From: Bathynomus jamesi
Lineage: Eukaryota > Arthropoda > Malacostraca > Isopoda > Cirolanidae
Assembly (NCBI GenBank): GCA_023014485.1
Contig: JAJOZX010000872.1
Coordinates: forward strand, 551,001 to 615,000
Reading direction: 5' to 3'
DNA length: 64,000 nucleotides
Of this stretch, positions 30,997 to 41,947 are shown in pieces (positions within the stretch are counted from its first letter, which is position 1; each line of letters opens with the position of its first letter). The position numbers and the translations under genes are program-made. The notes beneath the pieces were generated by a model. It was not told the DNA's origin, made no database searches, and saw only the letters and a list, made by a program, of their open reading frames with translations.

Positions 30997-31708
30997 AATG
31001 GTAAAACTTTACAAGATACCCCGCATTGCCATGAAACATGCTACAGTAACGAAACATATATCAATCGATAGAGCAGAAAAAATGGTGCAAGCAGCTATGT
31101 ATCATTTTGAAAATATTAGAAAATAAAAGTTATTACGCTATAAAAGATGTTACTAGGCCTATCATAGCTTACATCATTTGGATCTTTTCAGTTTCATGTA
31201 CTGTTTCCGATTTTGTTGAAAATAAGATATTTAATGTAAGTTAACTGAATGCCCGGTTAGGTCAACTGTACGCCCTTAATGATTGGTTAGGTTAAGTTGT
31301 GATATTTTAGTTAGTTTTAACAAAAATATCACAACTTGACCTAACCAATCGTCAAGGGCATACAGTTTACCTAACCAGGCATTATATCCCATATAAAATT
31401 ACAACAAAACTTTTAAACCCCTCATTTCTCCAAAAAAGACTAACATTTTTTAAATCAGCCTAAAAATCTACATTAAATATCTTATTTTCAACAAAATCGG
31501 AAACAGTACATGAAACGAAAAAGATCCAAATGGTGTAGGCTATGATAGGCCTCGTAACATCTTCAGTGTCATAACTGTTATTTTCTAATATTTTCAAAAT
31601 GATACATAGCTGCTTGCACCATTTTTTCTGCTCTATCGATTGATATGTTTCGTTACTGTAGCATGTTTCATGGCAATGCGGGTGTCTTGTAAAGTTTTAC
31701 CAAAGAAA
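30997..31708. repeat. 712-bp foldback with about 250-bp arms
   Basis: Left arm 30997-31245 (GGTAAAACTTTACAAGATAC ... AAAATAAGATATTTAATGTA) mirrors right arm 31455-31708. Small differences include ACCCCGCATTG against ACCCGCATTG and one 10-bp indel. A palindromic miniature element (31246-31390) sits in the loop. The arms carry no recognised coding sequence. Confidence 0.9.
31246..31390. mobile_element. Foldback miniature element in the loop
   Basis: Mirrored blocks GCCCGGTTAGGTCAACTGTA, CGCCCTTAATGATTGGTTAG and GTTAAGTTGTGATATTTT around TTTTAACAA. Related to 24728-24909 and to the terminal region of the Merlin at 60270. Confidence 0.85.
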
Positions 31709-32549
31709 TTTCTATGACTATGTATGGACGGGACTTTTGGACTCCAAACCTGGATTCTTCAAATTCGTCGAAAAATTAATAGTAGCCCTACAAGTACAGT
31801 ACTTACGATGCGCAGATGTAGTTTTTCTTTTTCTGCTAATCTGTAGCTTATGTTGAATAGGGCCCTGTGCAGAAAGAACATAGCAGGCCTGGCTAATCGC
31901 AATGATTGGTAGGCTGGAATCATGCGATTCATACGGTGAAGTGTTCTGAAAATTTTAATAATAATTATCGAATGTACAAATACTTTATATTTATAACAAT
32001 GTTTATTTTTAAAAAATGGTTCACAATTAAACCTTATGAAGTAGTTTGAACATAAAGTTCTGAAAATGTCTTATTTTTAAGATGATAGCATTTTTAAGCG
32101 AAGCCTAAATTCTTTCTCAGCTAAATTGAAACTTCCAGAGCGGGTATAGTTAAGCCCAGGTTAGGCTGTTGCGTGAGTGCGCACGTAAAGTTAGAGCCAA
32201 TAGATAAATCTTCTGAACTCCTTACCAGCATCACTTCCATGGGGTCATGTAATACTTGAAAGTTCTCATTTATGACAATAATTGCCTTAGTAATTAGTTG
32301 CCTTACCTTTAACTGTAAAAATGTAATCGCACATCACCGACTGATGAAATGAAATTTGGTGCAGAAACAAATAATAGTATAATCACCAAATTAATGTCAT
32401 ACACTTTAAAGTTAGCACAATACTAAATTTAGAGGCAGCAAGTATACACTATATTTAAACTCAAAGAAAATGCTCAGGCTAGGTCACAGGACAACAAAAT
32501 AATAAATGAACATTTACAATCAACCACCAACCGAGTACTGACTACTGAC
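31709..32549. other. Unannotated AT-rich stretch
   Basis: No recognisable element or gene. Confidence 0.4.
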
Positions 32550-33471
32550 CAGGGCTGCCACTTTTGTTACTTTCGTAACAAAATTGTTACTTTTTAACAT
32601 TTTTGTACTTTTGTTACGACGTTCGGAAATTTTGTTACGTTTTAGACTTTTAACTCTAATTCCAAGAAAACGGTAAATTTCTAAGTTTTAATTATTGCTG
32701 TTAGTGTCACCACTGAAGTTGGCACATTAGAAAGAGTTGCCAATTAACGTTATAATATAGCGTTGATTGGCAACTCTTTCCAGTTGCTCTCGTGACTTTG
32801 TTCCGTGATCTCACGTGTGTTTAGTGTTTTAGTTTATTCAGTCTTATCTTTAATTTTATATTAAACCTGTTTAGTGAGTGAAATTTTGTGTTACTATATT
32901 TTGATAAAAAAATATATATATATCCCTTTAATATGGAGGGAAATCAAGATGATGAAACTTATGATAGTGATTATAAAACACCGGAGAAAAAGCCTAAAAT
33001 GACTAGAAAATTCAGAAAGATTTTGGTATAATAATAATTCAAAAGAACAGTGTGGGGACAAGCAGCGCTTCCCTTTACTATCTAAATTCATGATGGATCT
33101 CCTTTCACTTCCTCATTCTTCGGCTAGTGCCGAAAGAATATTTTCAACACTAACTAATGTTAAAGTTAAAAATAGATCTTCATTGAAAACATCCACAATA
33201 AATGCGCTTTTATATACAAAAGAATTACTTCGAAGCCAGGATTGTACAAAATGGGAACCATCAAAAGAAATGATAAATATGATGAAGGAATCCAAATGGC
33301 AAGAAAGTAAAACTATGGATGAAGAAAACGTAGCATTTTAAGTAAGGTAAGACTTAATAAATAGTTTAATTTGAACAATTTAATTTTTTTTCGCGATTTG
33401 TTACCTTTTTGATGGATTTGTTACCTTTGGCTTATTTTGTTACTTTCCCTAAAATTCTTGTGGCACCCCTG
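32550..33471 (+). mobile_element. hAT element, 922 bp, 8-bp TSD
   Basis: Ends CAGGGCTGCCACTTTTGTTA and, from the right, CAGGGGTGCCACAAGAATTT, flanked by CTACTGAC at 32542-32549 and 33472-33479. GTTAC/TTGTTACTTT is repeated on both subterminal sides. Carries an internally deleted transposase. Confidence 0.92.
32934..33341 (+). pseudogene. Internally deleted hAT transposase
   Basis: ATG 32934 starts MEGNQDDETYDSDYKTPEKK, the acidic N-terminus, and stops at about 33030. 33090-33341 encodes the dimerisation motif LLSLPHSSASAERIFSTLTN, then VKNRSSLKTSTINALLYTKE, ending in TAA. The BED finger and catalytic domain are gone. The C-terminal part is still open. Confidence 0.88.
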
Positions 33472-34551
33472 CTACTGACTCTGATCAAGGCTGCCGCTGT
33501 TCCACATATGTATATGACGTCACAATTCGGCACGTTTTCTCTGGGTATTGTAGTTTTTAGAAAATGTGGTATAGGTATAACTAATTTGATTTAAGTTATT
33601 CTGTTACAGTATTCATACAGGTTCAACAAATTGAAATTATATCACTGTATTTCAGGGAGAATATTAATGTGTCTGTCAACAATCAGATTTATAATTAGTT
33701 TGAAAATATATATATAATTTACATTTTTTGGCGTGAATTAATATCAACTTTGTTCATTTTCATGTTTTATTAGAGATTTCATATTTACAAAATAGATGAA
33801 AATATCATATCATCCCTTACCATATTTACACAAAATACTTACCCATATGGACTGATACATGGAACAGAACAGAATGGGGTTCGTCGATGCACTTTCTGCT
33901 TGTCATTGCTCCCCATAGTCACACAGATGGCTCCTTTCTATAATCCATTATAAAATATATGCTAACTTAAAAAAGGAATTGAATAAAAACACCTTATACA
34001 TGATTTCTGTTAACATTTATTACGTTTTTCATATTAAAATTATCATACTTAAAAAGTAAGGAATTATTCCGCATTGACGTGGAATGAAGTCCGTCAGTTC
34101 CACGTCTGTCGATGATACTCAATTGTTTTCTGCACGAACAGACAAAATTCCTCAAAACGGCAGCCTCAACTCTGATTTGGTTCAGTATGGTTGGTTGGTT
34201 GGTTATTTAGAGTTTAACCTTAGTTTCAGTGGTACTGAAGATTTGGCCAGTTGGTTGTTCATGGTTTATCTCTCAGAGAAAAGAAACCTGGAGCATTTAA
34301 GCCCCAAAGTATCTTAAAAAACAGGGTTAATTAGGAAAAACAATTTCTAAGCCTACTAGGCAATAATAATTAATTAATGGGACTGACAAATATCAAATTT
34401 AGACAATAACCATATATGTCACTCAGACGGTAGAAATTATTGATTTTTTTAGCTTGTTTTCGTTTTATAACAAACAAGGGTATGAAAATCCCCCTAGAAA
34501 TTTTAAAGTGCTGAGATAAATACCGTAGGATAACTAAGATGGTTCTAATAA

Positions 34552-34554
<3 letters not shown>
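33472..34554. other. AT-rich stretch, nothing recognised
   Basis: Contains only short frames without domains. Confidence 0.4.

Positions 34555-34597
<43 letters not shown>
34555..34597. repeat. (TA)n microsatellite
   Basis: About 21 uninterrupted TA units. Confidence 0.95.
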
Positions 34598-34599
<2 letters not shown>

Positions 34600-34603
<4 letters not shown>

Positions 34604-36760
34604 TGAAAATTAAAAGGTTTATTGGCAGACTATAGTCCATATGACAAATATTATTAATACAATGACAGTTCACATACTAAAGATAGAAATATATACAACT
34701 GATTCGAAATAATACTGTAATGTCGAAGTTAAGTGGAGCTACAGACAAACGTTTTCGTACCAGGAATTCCGTAGCTTAGAGGATAAATGGCAAGACTCAT
34801 GGATAGCTTGGATAATCGGGTTGGTTGATTTTTTAATTCTTTGTATTAGACTGTATTGAGTATTCAGCACGTTTTGTTACCTCCGGGAAGCTCGGGACAT
34901 TGCGGGTAGCAAACATTTGCGAAGCTGAGTATCTCGGGGGTAATTTATGTAAGAGTCTAAAAGACCTGTTGTACATCAAATTTAGGGTTCTGCCAGAACC
35001 TTTTTTATAATTCACCCAGAGGTGCTGTCCGTATATATTACTGCAGAAAGTACGAAAGAGAGTGTCTTTAGCTTCACTTGTACAAAATCGAAAGTTCCTT
35101 ATGGTCATATTCGCTTTAGCACATAGGCTTCGAGATTGTTTTTTTTATATCCGAGTCATCACACAAGGAGCTGGTAATAGTTTGACCCAAATACTTAAAA
35201 TCTTGTACTTCCTCAATTACTTCACCATTCATTTTAAACCTTATATCAGCTGGCTGATTACAGCTTTTAGGATGAAATTCCATAACCTTCGTTTTTGTAA
35301 CATTAAAAAGAATATCATGTTTCTGCGAATACACTTCGCACACTTTTAGTAGCCGATCCAGACCTTTAACAGAGGGACTTATTAACACCATATCATCGGC
35401 ATAAACTAAGTTATTTATCCTTGTGTTATCTATACAACATCCCACTGTTGCCTCATTAAGTGAAGCAATTAATCCGTCAATATACACATTAAACGTAGGC
35501 TGACCATATTTCCTCGAGACAAAAACGGGACATTGGGATGGCAAAAAAGGGACGGGGGTTATGTAATATTCTGTATTCATGAAAAAGTAAGTACATAAAC
35601 ATATTGAGCTTACAATTATTCTTCAGTGACAGAACCCATACAAAACGGTACGTATGGTCAGCCTAAATTTAAACAGCATAGGGGAGAGCAAGGAGCCTTG
35701 TCTCACCCCGCAAGAGGAGCCAAAATACTCGGATAGTACATTGTCCCACCTAACGGTGAAAGATTGGTGGAAGTACCAAAATTTCAATACATTTAATATG
35801 TACATGGGAACCTTCCTGTCTTCTAGTTTTTCAAATAAAATATTGTGGTTCACCCTAATATGCCTTACTTATATCTAGGAAACAGCTATAAATAGTTGAA
35901 TTACTGTCAATGTATTCAGATATTGTTTCTTTAAGTGCATAGATACACAGGTCAGTTGAGTGGGACCTTTTAAAGCCAAACTGATTAGATGTCCACAGGG
36001 AATCATTTAATCTGAGTAACAAGAATTTTTCTAGTAGTTTCGAGAAGCAGGAAGAGACAGTAATAGGCCTGTAATTATTGCTGGACAGAATGTCTCCGTA
36101 CTTATTTTTGACCAGGGTTAAGATATATACCCTCATGAACTCTGCAGGGATATAGCTATGAGCAATGATATATGTAGACATACTACGTCATTGGCATATT
36201 TTAAGTGCTCATTCGATAAGTTATCTACCCCTGACGCAGAACCAGTCTTTAACTCTTTAACCTCTTTACTTCAGAAACTGATATCAAAGTATTTTCCCTT
36301 GTCCCTCCCACAGTCGTTTCGCTGCAATCTATCTTAAGATTATCCCTACTCGCACTGTTAAGAATGTTATAGTAGTAGTTTTTCAACAGCTTTGCAATTT
36401 CCTCCTCCCCCGACACCCCATCGATTGTCGGAGGGAGGACATTTTTGACACCCGTTTGATTCTTAACAAATTTCCAAAATTTGTTGTTATCGCTATTTAT
36501 GCGAGCTTCACAGGTTTTTGATGCTCGAATAGACTCTTCTTCCTGTTTACATCGCATTATGGCCGCCTTATACTGACCCCTACTTCTACACATATTCATG
36601 TATACTGGTCCTAATCTGGGTCTACCATGAAAGCACCACAAATCATAGGTGTCTTTCGATTCCCTCTTTAGGGGTGCATCGACTCCGCATTCCCAGCGCG
36701 TTTTGCATATTGGCTTCACAGTGAGATTTTTGACGTTGTCTGTGAGAAGCCCCTAACGAT
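34600..36760 (-). pseudogene. Minus-strand LINE with reverse transcriptase, broken
   Basis: Read downwards: 36719-36249 linker with NNKFWKFVKNQTGVKNVLPP and DGVSGEEEIAKLL; 36181-35855 LVKNKYGDILSSNNYRPITV, NQFGFKRSHST and FLDISKAY (Asp of motif A); 35853-35623 GSSCGVRQGSLLSPMLF; 35580-35116 NVYIDGLIASL, LVYADDMVLISPS (intact YADD), FNVTKTKVMEFHP and FKYLGQTI; 35108-34833 RTFCSNIYGQHLW. Five or more breaks. The endonuclease is absent. 34600-34832 is probably 3' UTR. Same general family as the copies at 8.9-11.0 and 58.2-58.7 kb. Confidence 0.85.
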
Positions 36761-37586
36761 AAACAGAGGCGGAGAACATGGCATAAATTCTTTGTGCAGG
36801 AAATTTTACAGGAAAGAGGAAAGTATATAAACTAGTTCGACAGTTACGTTATGCATACATAGAAATCGTACACTACAGAGCATGGTTGTATAAACTAACA
36901 TAATAATATATTTATGCTACTCGTATATCAACGACTTGGTATCGTCACACAAACCTCGAACATATGTTTTGATATTATACAAAATATTTACAGCTCTATT
37001 TACCTAGGTATCGGACCAACGAAGACCCCATGGCCCACTCCAGGCTAGCCCCTGAGGGATTAAACAAATTCTCCATGTGTTACGTGTACACCCATATACG
37101 TGTAAAGCCATTACGCTGGCAAGGTGATGCAATGCTTCTACAGGAAAGGGGTTGAAAGAGGAATTGAGAAAGGAAATCAGATTTTCCACACCCAGCCCCC
37201 CACTAAAAGAAGGAAAACAAGGAATTAAGGACAACAGAAACGCAACTTTACCTTATGCAATCCAGCAATTTTGTTTTTAGTTTTTGTTCATTAGGGAATT
37301 TTGTATTTCTACAAAATACTTATCGTCATTAAAACAAGGCAGGCAAGTGTGTGAGCGTGTTTTCTGTAATTGGATGTCTGTCATGTTATGTCTGCCAACT
37401 CTTTTAATGTCGCCGTTTCAACTTGGGTCTCCCACTGTGAAAAGTGTTTATACGGCGTGATATATTGAGTCGTTCATACTTCGCGGTGTTGTGCCACCAC
37501 AAGAGTAGAGAAAATCTCTTTCTGGCGAGGAATATCAGTGGGAAGTCCTTGTATCTACCCCCGTGTACTTGTCCCTTAGAGAGAAT
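36761..37586. other. Unannotated stretch
   Basis: Short open frames without domains. Nothing further recognised. Confidence 0.4.
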
Positions 37587-38328
37587 CAGGGGCGGCTCGT
37601 CGGTAGGCACTGCGGAACTGCTGCTCCCCCATGATCTTACGATCTTTATATTTAAATATTTAAAATAGCCTCTGATCGTTTTTAAATCAGATTATATCCT
37701 TTTTTCCTTAAACTATTTCAATGCCGAACGAATCACGAAAGTAGCTTCAGCCTTTCCGTGGAACTGCGTACTTAACAGTTCCAGATTTTGTTCGAAACGC
37801 TTGAAACCTCGGTGGCTGACGTACGAAGAGCGAGTCAAAATCGCGGGTTTAAGAGGATCCAAAGCACTGTGGACAGAGCAGTGCCGACTTGTTTGTTTGA
37901 CGTTGTAGTTGCGTTGCTGTATCGTTTGCTAATTCGAAATTTAATTTCCGAATTGCATTTATCAATGATTCGTTATCATTTATTTTTTGTCGAGAGATTG
38001 AAGTTAATTATATAATAATTGAATTATTTACAATATATAGCTTTCATTTCTTATTTTTTCGCTCAGAATAAAAACAGAAGAATGAAATTTGTTTATAAAT
38101 AAAAATTTTGGCAAATTCGAAATTACCCGTTAAGGGTAAGTACCCTATAATTGATTTTATTTTACTATTTTACTTATTGTTATGACTGAGTAGTTATCTA
38201 TTCGACTCCCTCTCTTTTATATATATATATATATATAGATATATATATATATATATATATATAACGACACAATTGTTCGCAATTTCTGAGGCAGCACCCC
38301 CATAACTGAAAGTCACGAGCCGCCACTG
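37587..38328. mobile_element. Non-autonomous hAT element, 742 bp, 8-bp TSD
   Basis: Ends CAGGGGCGGCTCGTCGGTAG and, from the right, CAGTGGCGGCTCGTGACTTT, flanked by GAGAGAAT (37579-37586 and 38329-38336). AT-rich interior with a (TA)n tract at about 38219-38263 and no transposase remnant. Confidence 0.92.
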
Positions 38329-38659
38329 GAGAGAATGAAAGTGTTTCGTGGATGATCACCGTTGTTGTTACGGCGAATTCAAGTTTCCCCACTTTGAGGT
38401 GATTATGAAGTAATAAAAAAATTAGTTGCTCGATGGCTGATCCTGCTGTGGAACACAATCAACCAGAGAAAAAGTCCCTCACTCTAAAGTGAGAGACGGA
38501 CGAAGTGTAGGAGTAAATGTTTAAATGAACTTCTACGGGGTTACGTTAAAATACTATTTTCACAAAACGTATTTGATCGATTCTTAAATTGTTATATGTG
38601 AGAACAGTCTTAAACCCTAAGTTTATTCAGAACATTGTCCAGCTTATTTTTAAACATAT

Positions 38660-39990
38660 TTACACACTGGATTGAAACAACCCCCCGAGGGAAGTTGGTT
38701 CCAGATATTAACTACTATTTTATATGAGAATAAATTACTGCAGATGGAGGTACTAAATACGTTTAGTTACAATTTGAAGCCATTATTTCTTGTCGAATTG
38801 ATATTAAATGAGAATAATTTCCTGAAGTCTACCCTGTCTAGTTCATTGAGCATCTTGAAAACTTCAGTAAGCTGACCGCGCAACCTCCTGGTCTCTAAAG
38901 TGAGCAGATTTAAGCGCTCTAATCTCCGTTGGTAGTTTTGAAGTCTCATTGAAGGGATCAATTTTGTGGCTTGTACCCTTCTCAGTCGGACGGAGACCAA
39001 AACTATACACAATATTCGAGTTGAGGTTCAACTAGTGCAGTGGTTCCCAAACCCATGGTCGCGAAGGTGTTCCTGAGGGTCGCGGGACGGAAATTCTCAA
39101 CGACTGATTCAATCAAACTATGAATATAAACATAACGTATCAAAATGATTGGTCATTAACACTGCATGTACCAGCGTTTAGGGTCGCCAGGCCAGGACAA
39201 CATTGTATTCAGGGTCGCCACCATAAAAGTTTGGGAACCACTGAACTAGTGAATTGTAGAGACATATTACAATCTCCTTATTTCTAAATTGGAACCGTCT
39301 CTTAATATAACCTAGTGTTTGTAAGGCCCTCTTTTCGACTTCTGCACAGTGCTTTGACGGTTTGAGATCATTACTGATATAAACTCCTGTCTTTCTCTAG
39401 ATCAGTCTCAGTCAAGTTCCTACCCATGAGAGAGTAATCGGCCTTTGGATTCTTGTAACCTATGTGCGTTACCTTACATTTGTTCAAGTTGAATGACATT
39501 TGCCAAGTACCAAGCCATTCGCTTAACCTATCAAGATCATTTTGAAGTGTTCTTACACCCTCCTCATTACCCACACTATTTCCTAATTTGTTATCGTCTG
39601 CAAATTTAGAAATTGTGCTCAGGAGCCCAACGTCTATATTGTTAATATAGATGTTAAAAAGTAAAGGATCCAGAACGGAATCCTGTGGAATCCCACTGGT
39701 GACGGGGATTCACTCCGAAGCCACTATTTATTACCACTCTACTTTCTGTATCTTAACCAATCTTCAATTCAATTGGAAACGAGCCCAGTAATTCCTAGTC
39801 CTCTAACTTTAGTCATTAATCTCGAATATCGAGTAGGGTACTTTGTCAAAGGCTTTCTGAAAGTCGAGATACACTGTATCTAATACTTTAGTTGTGTCGT
39901 ATAAAGTATACAAATTATGGAAAAATTCTAACAGGTTTGACAAGATGTATTTCGCCTGAATCAAGTATTGTTGGATTCGAAGTGATACAC
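38660..39990 (-). pseudogene. CR1-like LINE copy A, 3' half, split by a hAT miniature
   Basis: Read downwards from 39990: VYLDFQKAFDKVPY (motif A), VTSGIPQDSVLDPLLFNIYI, SKFADDNKLGNSVGNEEGVR (intact ADD), then LDRLSEWLGTWQMSFNLNKC and KVTHIGY. The hAT miniature at 39038-39243 interrupts the C-terminal part, which resumes with LRRVQATKLIPSMRLQNYQR, RLERLNLLTLETRRLRGQLT and EVFKMLN. Stops are frequent. The next LINE copy joins directly at about 40000. Confidence 0.85.
39038..39243. mobile_element. hAT miniature element, 206 bp, 8-bp TSD
   Basis: CAGTGGTTCCCAAACCCATG at the left and CAGTGGTTCCCAAACTTTTA read from the right, flanked by AACTAGTG at 39030-39037 and 39244-39251. GGTCGC repeats inside. 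Same family as 7012-7313. Confidence 0.95.
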
Positions 39991-40009
39991 GATACGTTCT
40001 GTAATAATG

Positions 40010-41110
40010 AGAGAGAGTGAGTTACAAGGAGTTACAAGGAAAAGAAGTACCTCAAAAGGCCTTGCGACCCATACCGAGGATGTACCAATGGCAACGGGTG
40101 CCAGGGAAAAATTTTTACACCCTCATCAGCGAATTTGGCGATCCGACTGACGATGCCATCGTCGATATCATTTATGTAAATGATAAACAACAGTGGCCCC
40201 AAAACGGAACCCTGAGGAACCCCACTAGTGACCTAGGCCCAATCCGAACTAACCCCTTTAATTACAACCCTCTGCCGCCTATTCTTCAGCCAGTTTTCAA
40301 TCCACCTACCTACTTCCCCACCGATACCCAGCGCGCGCACTTTCGCCATCAGCCGGCGGTGAGGTACCTTATCAAAGGCTTTATCAAAGTCGAGATAAAG
40401 TATATCAATCGCCCCACTCTTATCATACTCACCCAACATGACGTGGAAAAACTCGAGCAAGTTGGTGAGACACGACCTATGCCGTCTAAACCCATGTTGG
40501 GAGTCCCCAAGCAGCTTGTAGGAATCCAAATGGTCAACGATCCTATCGGCTATTATCCCCTCTAATAATTTACCTACAACTGAAGTGAGACTAATGGGAC
40601 GATAGTTCCCTGAACTTTCGTGATCCCCTTTCTTAAAGATAGGGGTCACGTTGGCTTCCCTCCAGTCACCAGGCACCTGGCCCGTCTCCAGCGATTTGTT
40701 GAAGACTGTCGCGCACCTCCTGCAATACTCTGAGGAGAAACTGGTCTGGCCCAGGAGCCTTAAACGCGCTGTTTGTCTATTCTATCGGCAACGACTGTTG
40801 CGGTACATCGAACACTATCCAGGCCAGCACCTTCGTGCCTCACGCCTGGCTCGGGGATGATGCGGGTGTCCTCCCTGGTGAACACTCCCGCACTCATTAA
40901 ACACATTGGCGATGTCCGTGTCGGAGGTCCGCAGAACGCCGCTTCGGTCCTTTAAAGGACCTATCATGCTTCTAATGGGCTTTCTACTATTAACATAACT
41001 GAAGAACTCCTTAGGGTTCCCCTTGAATACTGATTACAGAGTAGAATTGAAAGCGGTGTTATCAGCTTTGCTAAAGATAGGCATCAACGCTTTCTGTAAC
41101 TTCAAAACGT
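40010..41110 (-). pseudogene. CR1-like LINE copy B, 5' part of reverse transcriptase
   Basis: Read downwards: NSRKPIRSMIGPLKDRSGVL near 40960, a degraded stretch, then 40676-40233 as one open frame: MPGDWREANVTPIFKKGDHE, SSGNYRPISLTSVVGKLLEG, DSQHGFRRHRSCLTNLLEF, LYLDFDKAFDKVPHRRLMAK and RQRVVIKGVSSDWA. A TAG follows, then [20 protein letters not shown] and FADEGVKIF (second Asp of the ADD lost). It ends where copy A begins; the two overlap in the protein region they encode, so they are separate insertions. A plus-strand frame at 40017-40565 is its antisense shadow. Confidence 0.86.
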
Positions 41111-41839
41111 TCATTTTACTGTAGTATGAAATACCACAAAACTGAAAAATAGTAATTCGCAATGGTTATTCATTAGTAAATGGTTCTGAATCTAAGTAAT
41201 GGATTTGAGAATAAAATTTGTAAAAGTGGATGGAACAGTATCTAGTTCCGCCCAGTGCTAAGCCAAGAATGATTTGTTAACATGGCGCCTCCTACACTTT
41301 ATTGCGGAGAACCCATGGTGCTCGGACCAATCAGCAGTGAAGGAATTTTTGTTCTTCTCACGTGCCATATTTCCTCTAAATCGGGGCTTGTTTTTATAAA
41401 AATTTGAGTACAGTACTTGGAGAACAGCTTATTGTGGTGACGTCAGCTCGCTTTTGGAAAGACCTGATGTAGCGACTGTTTGAATATACATACATACACA
41501 TATACTATTATAATTTTTAAGAATTTGTCGTAAAAAATTTACAACAGTGATTTTTTAGAAAATTTGTGAATAAAATATTTATTCAATCGAAACAATTTTT
41601 TCAGAAAAATAGAAACACTGGCGGTAAAATTAAAAAGGACTGCTAACTGTAATGTCGATTTTGGCGCCCCTTGGTCGCGGTGCCTTGTACGGGGACACGT
41701 CACACACCAGAAGTGCTGACCCTCACTATAGACTTTTACTTTTTGATTCATCATAACGATTATGTTCGCTTTTCTTTCATCATCTGCTGCCAGTATTAAC
41801 CACACAAAATACAATATGATCAAAAGATTTTTCTAATTT

Positions 41840-41947
41840 CTATTTTTTGCAAATAAAGAGTCCCCAAGCTTGATCTCCCGCTTTCACTCGGCTTATTTTG
41901 GACTGCCAGCCACCCACGATCTCATTGTAGTCTTTCTCGCTGAAATC
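41840..41947 (-). CDS. PMT: PMT last coding exon
   Basis: Acceptor TTTCTTTGCAG|GATTTC. Encodes [35 protein letters not shown] and TAG (41842-41840). The GWxxK and WGLF phrases are characteristic of the enzyme's C-terminal end. Confidence 0.93.
   Translation of the reverse strand, partial: DFSEKDYNEIVGGWQSKISRVKAGDQAWGLFICKK

Noticed and set aside
36985..37235. Possible cloning-vector or contaminant sequence because of its GC-rich texture
   Set aside because: No recognisable vector element; left unannotated.
40017..40565. 182-codon open plus-strand frame
   Set aside because: It is the exact antisense of the CR1-like reverse transcriptase and has no domain of its own.
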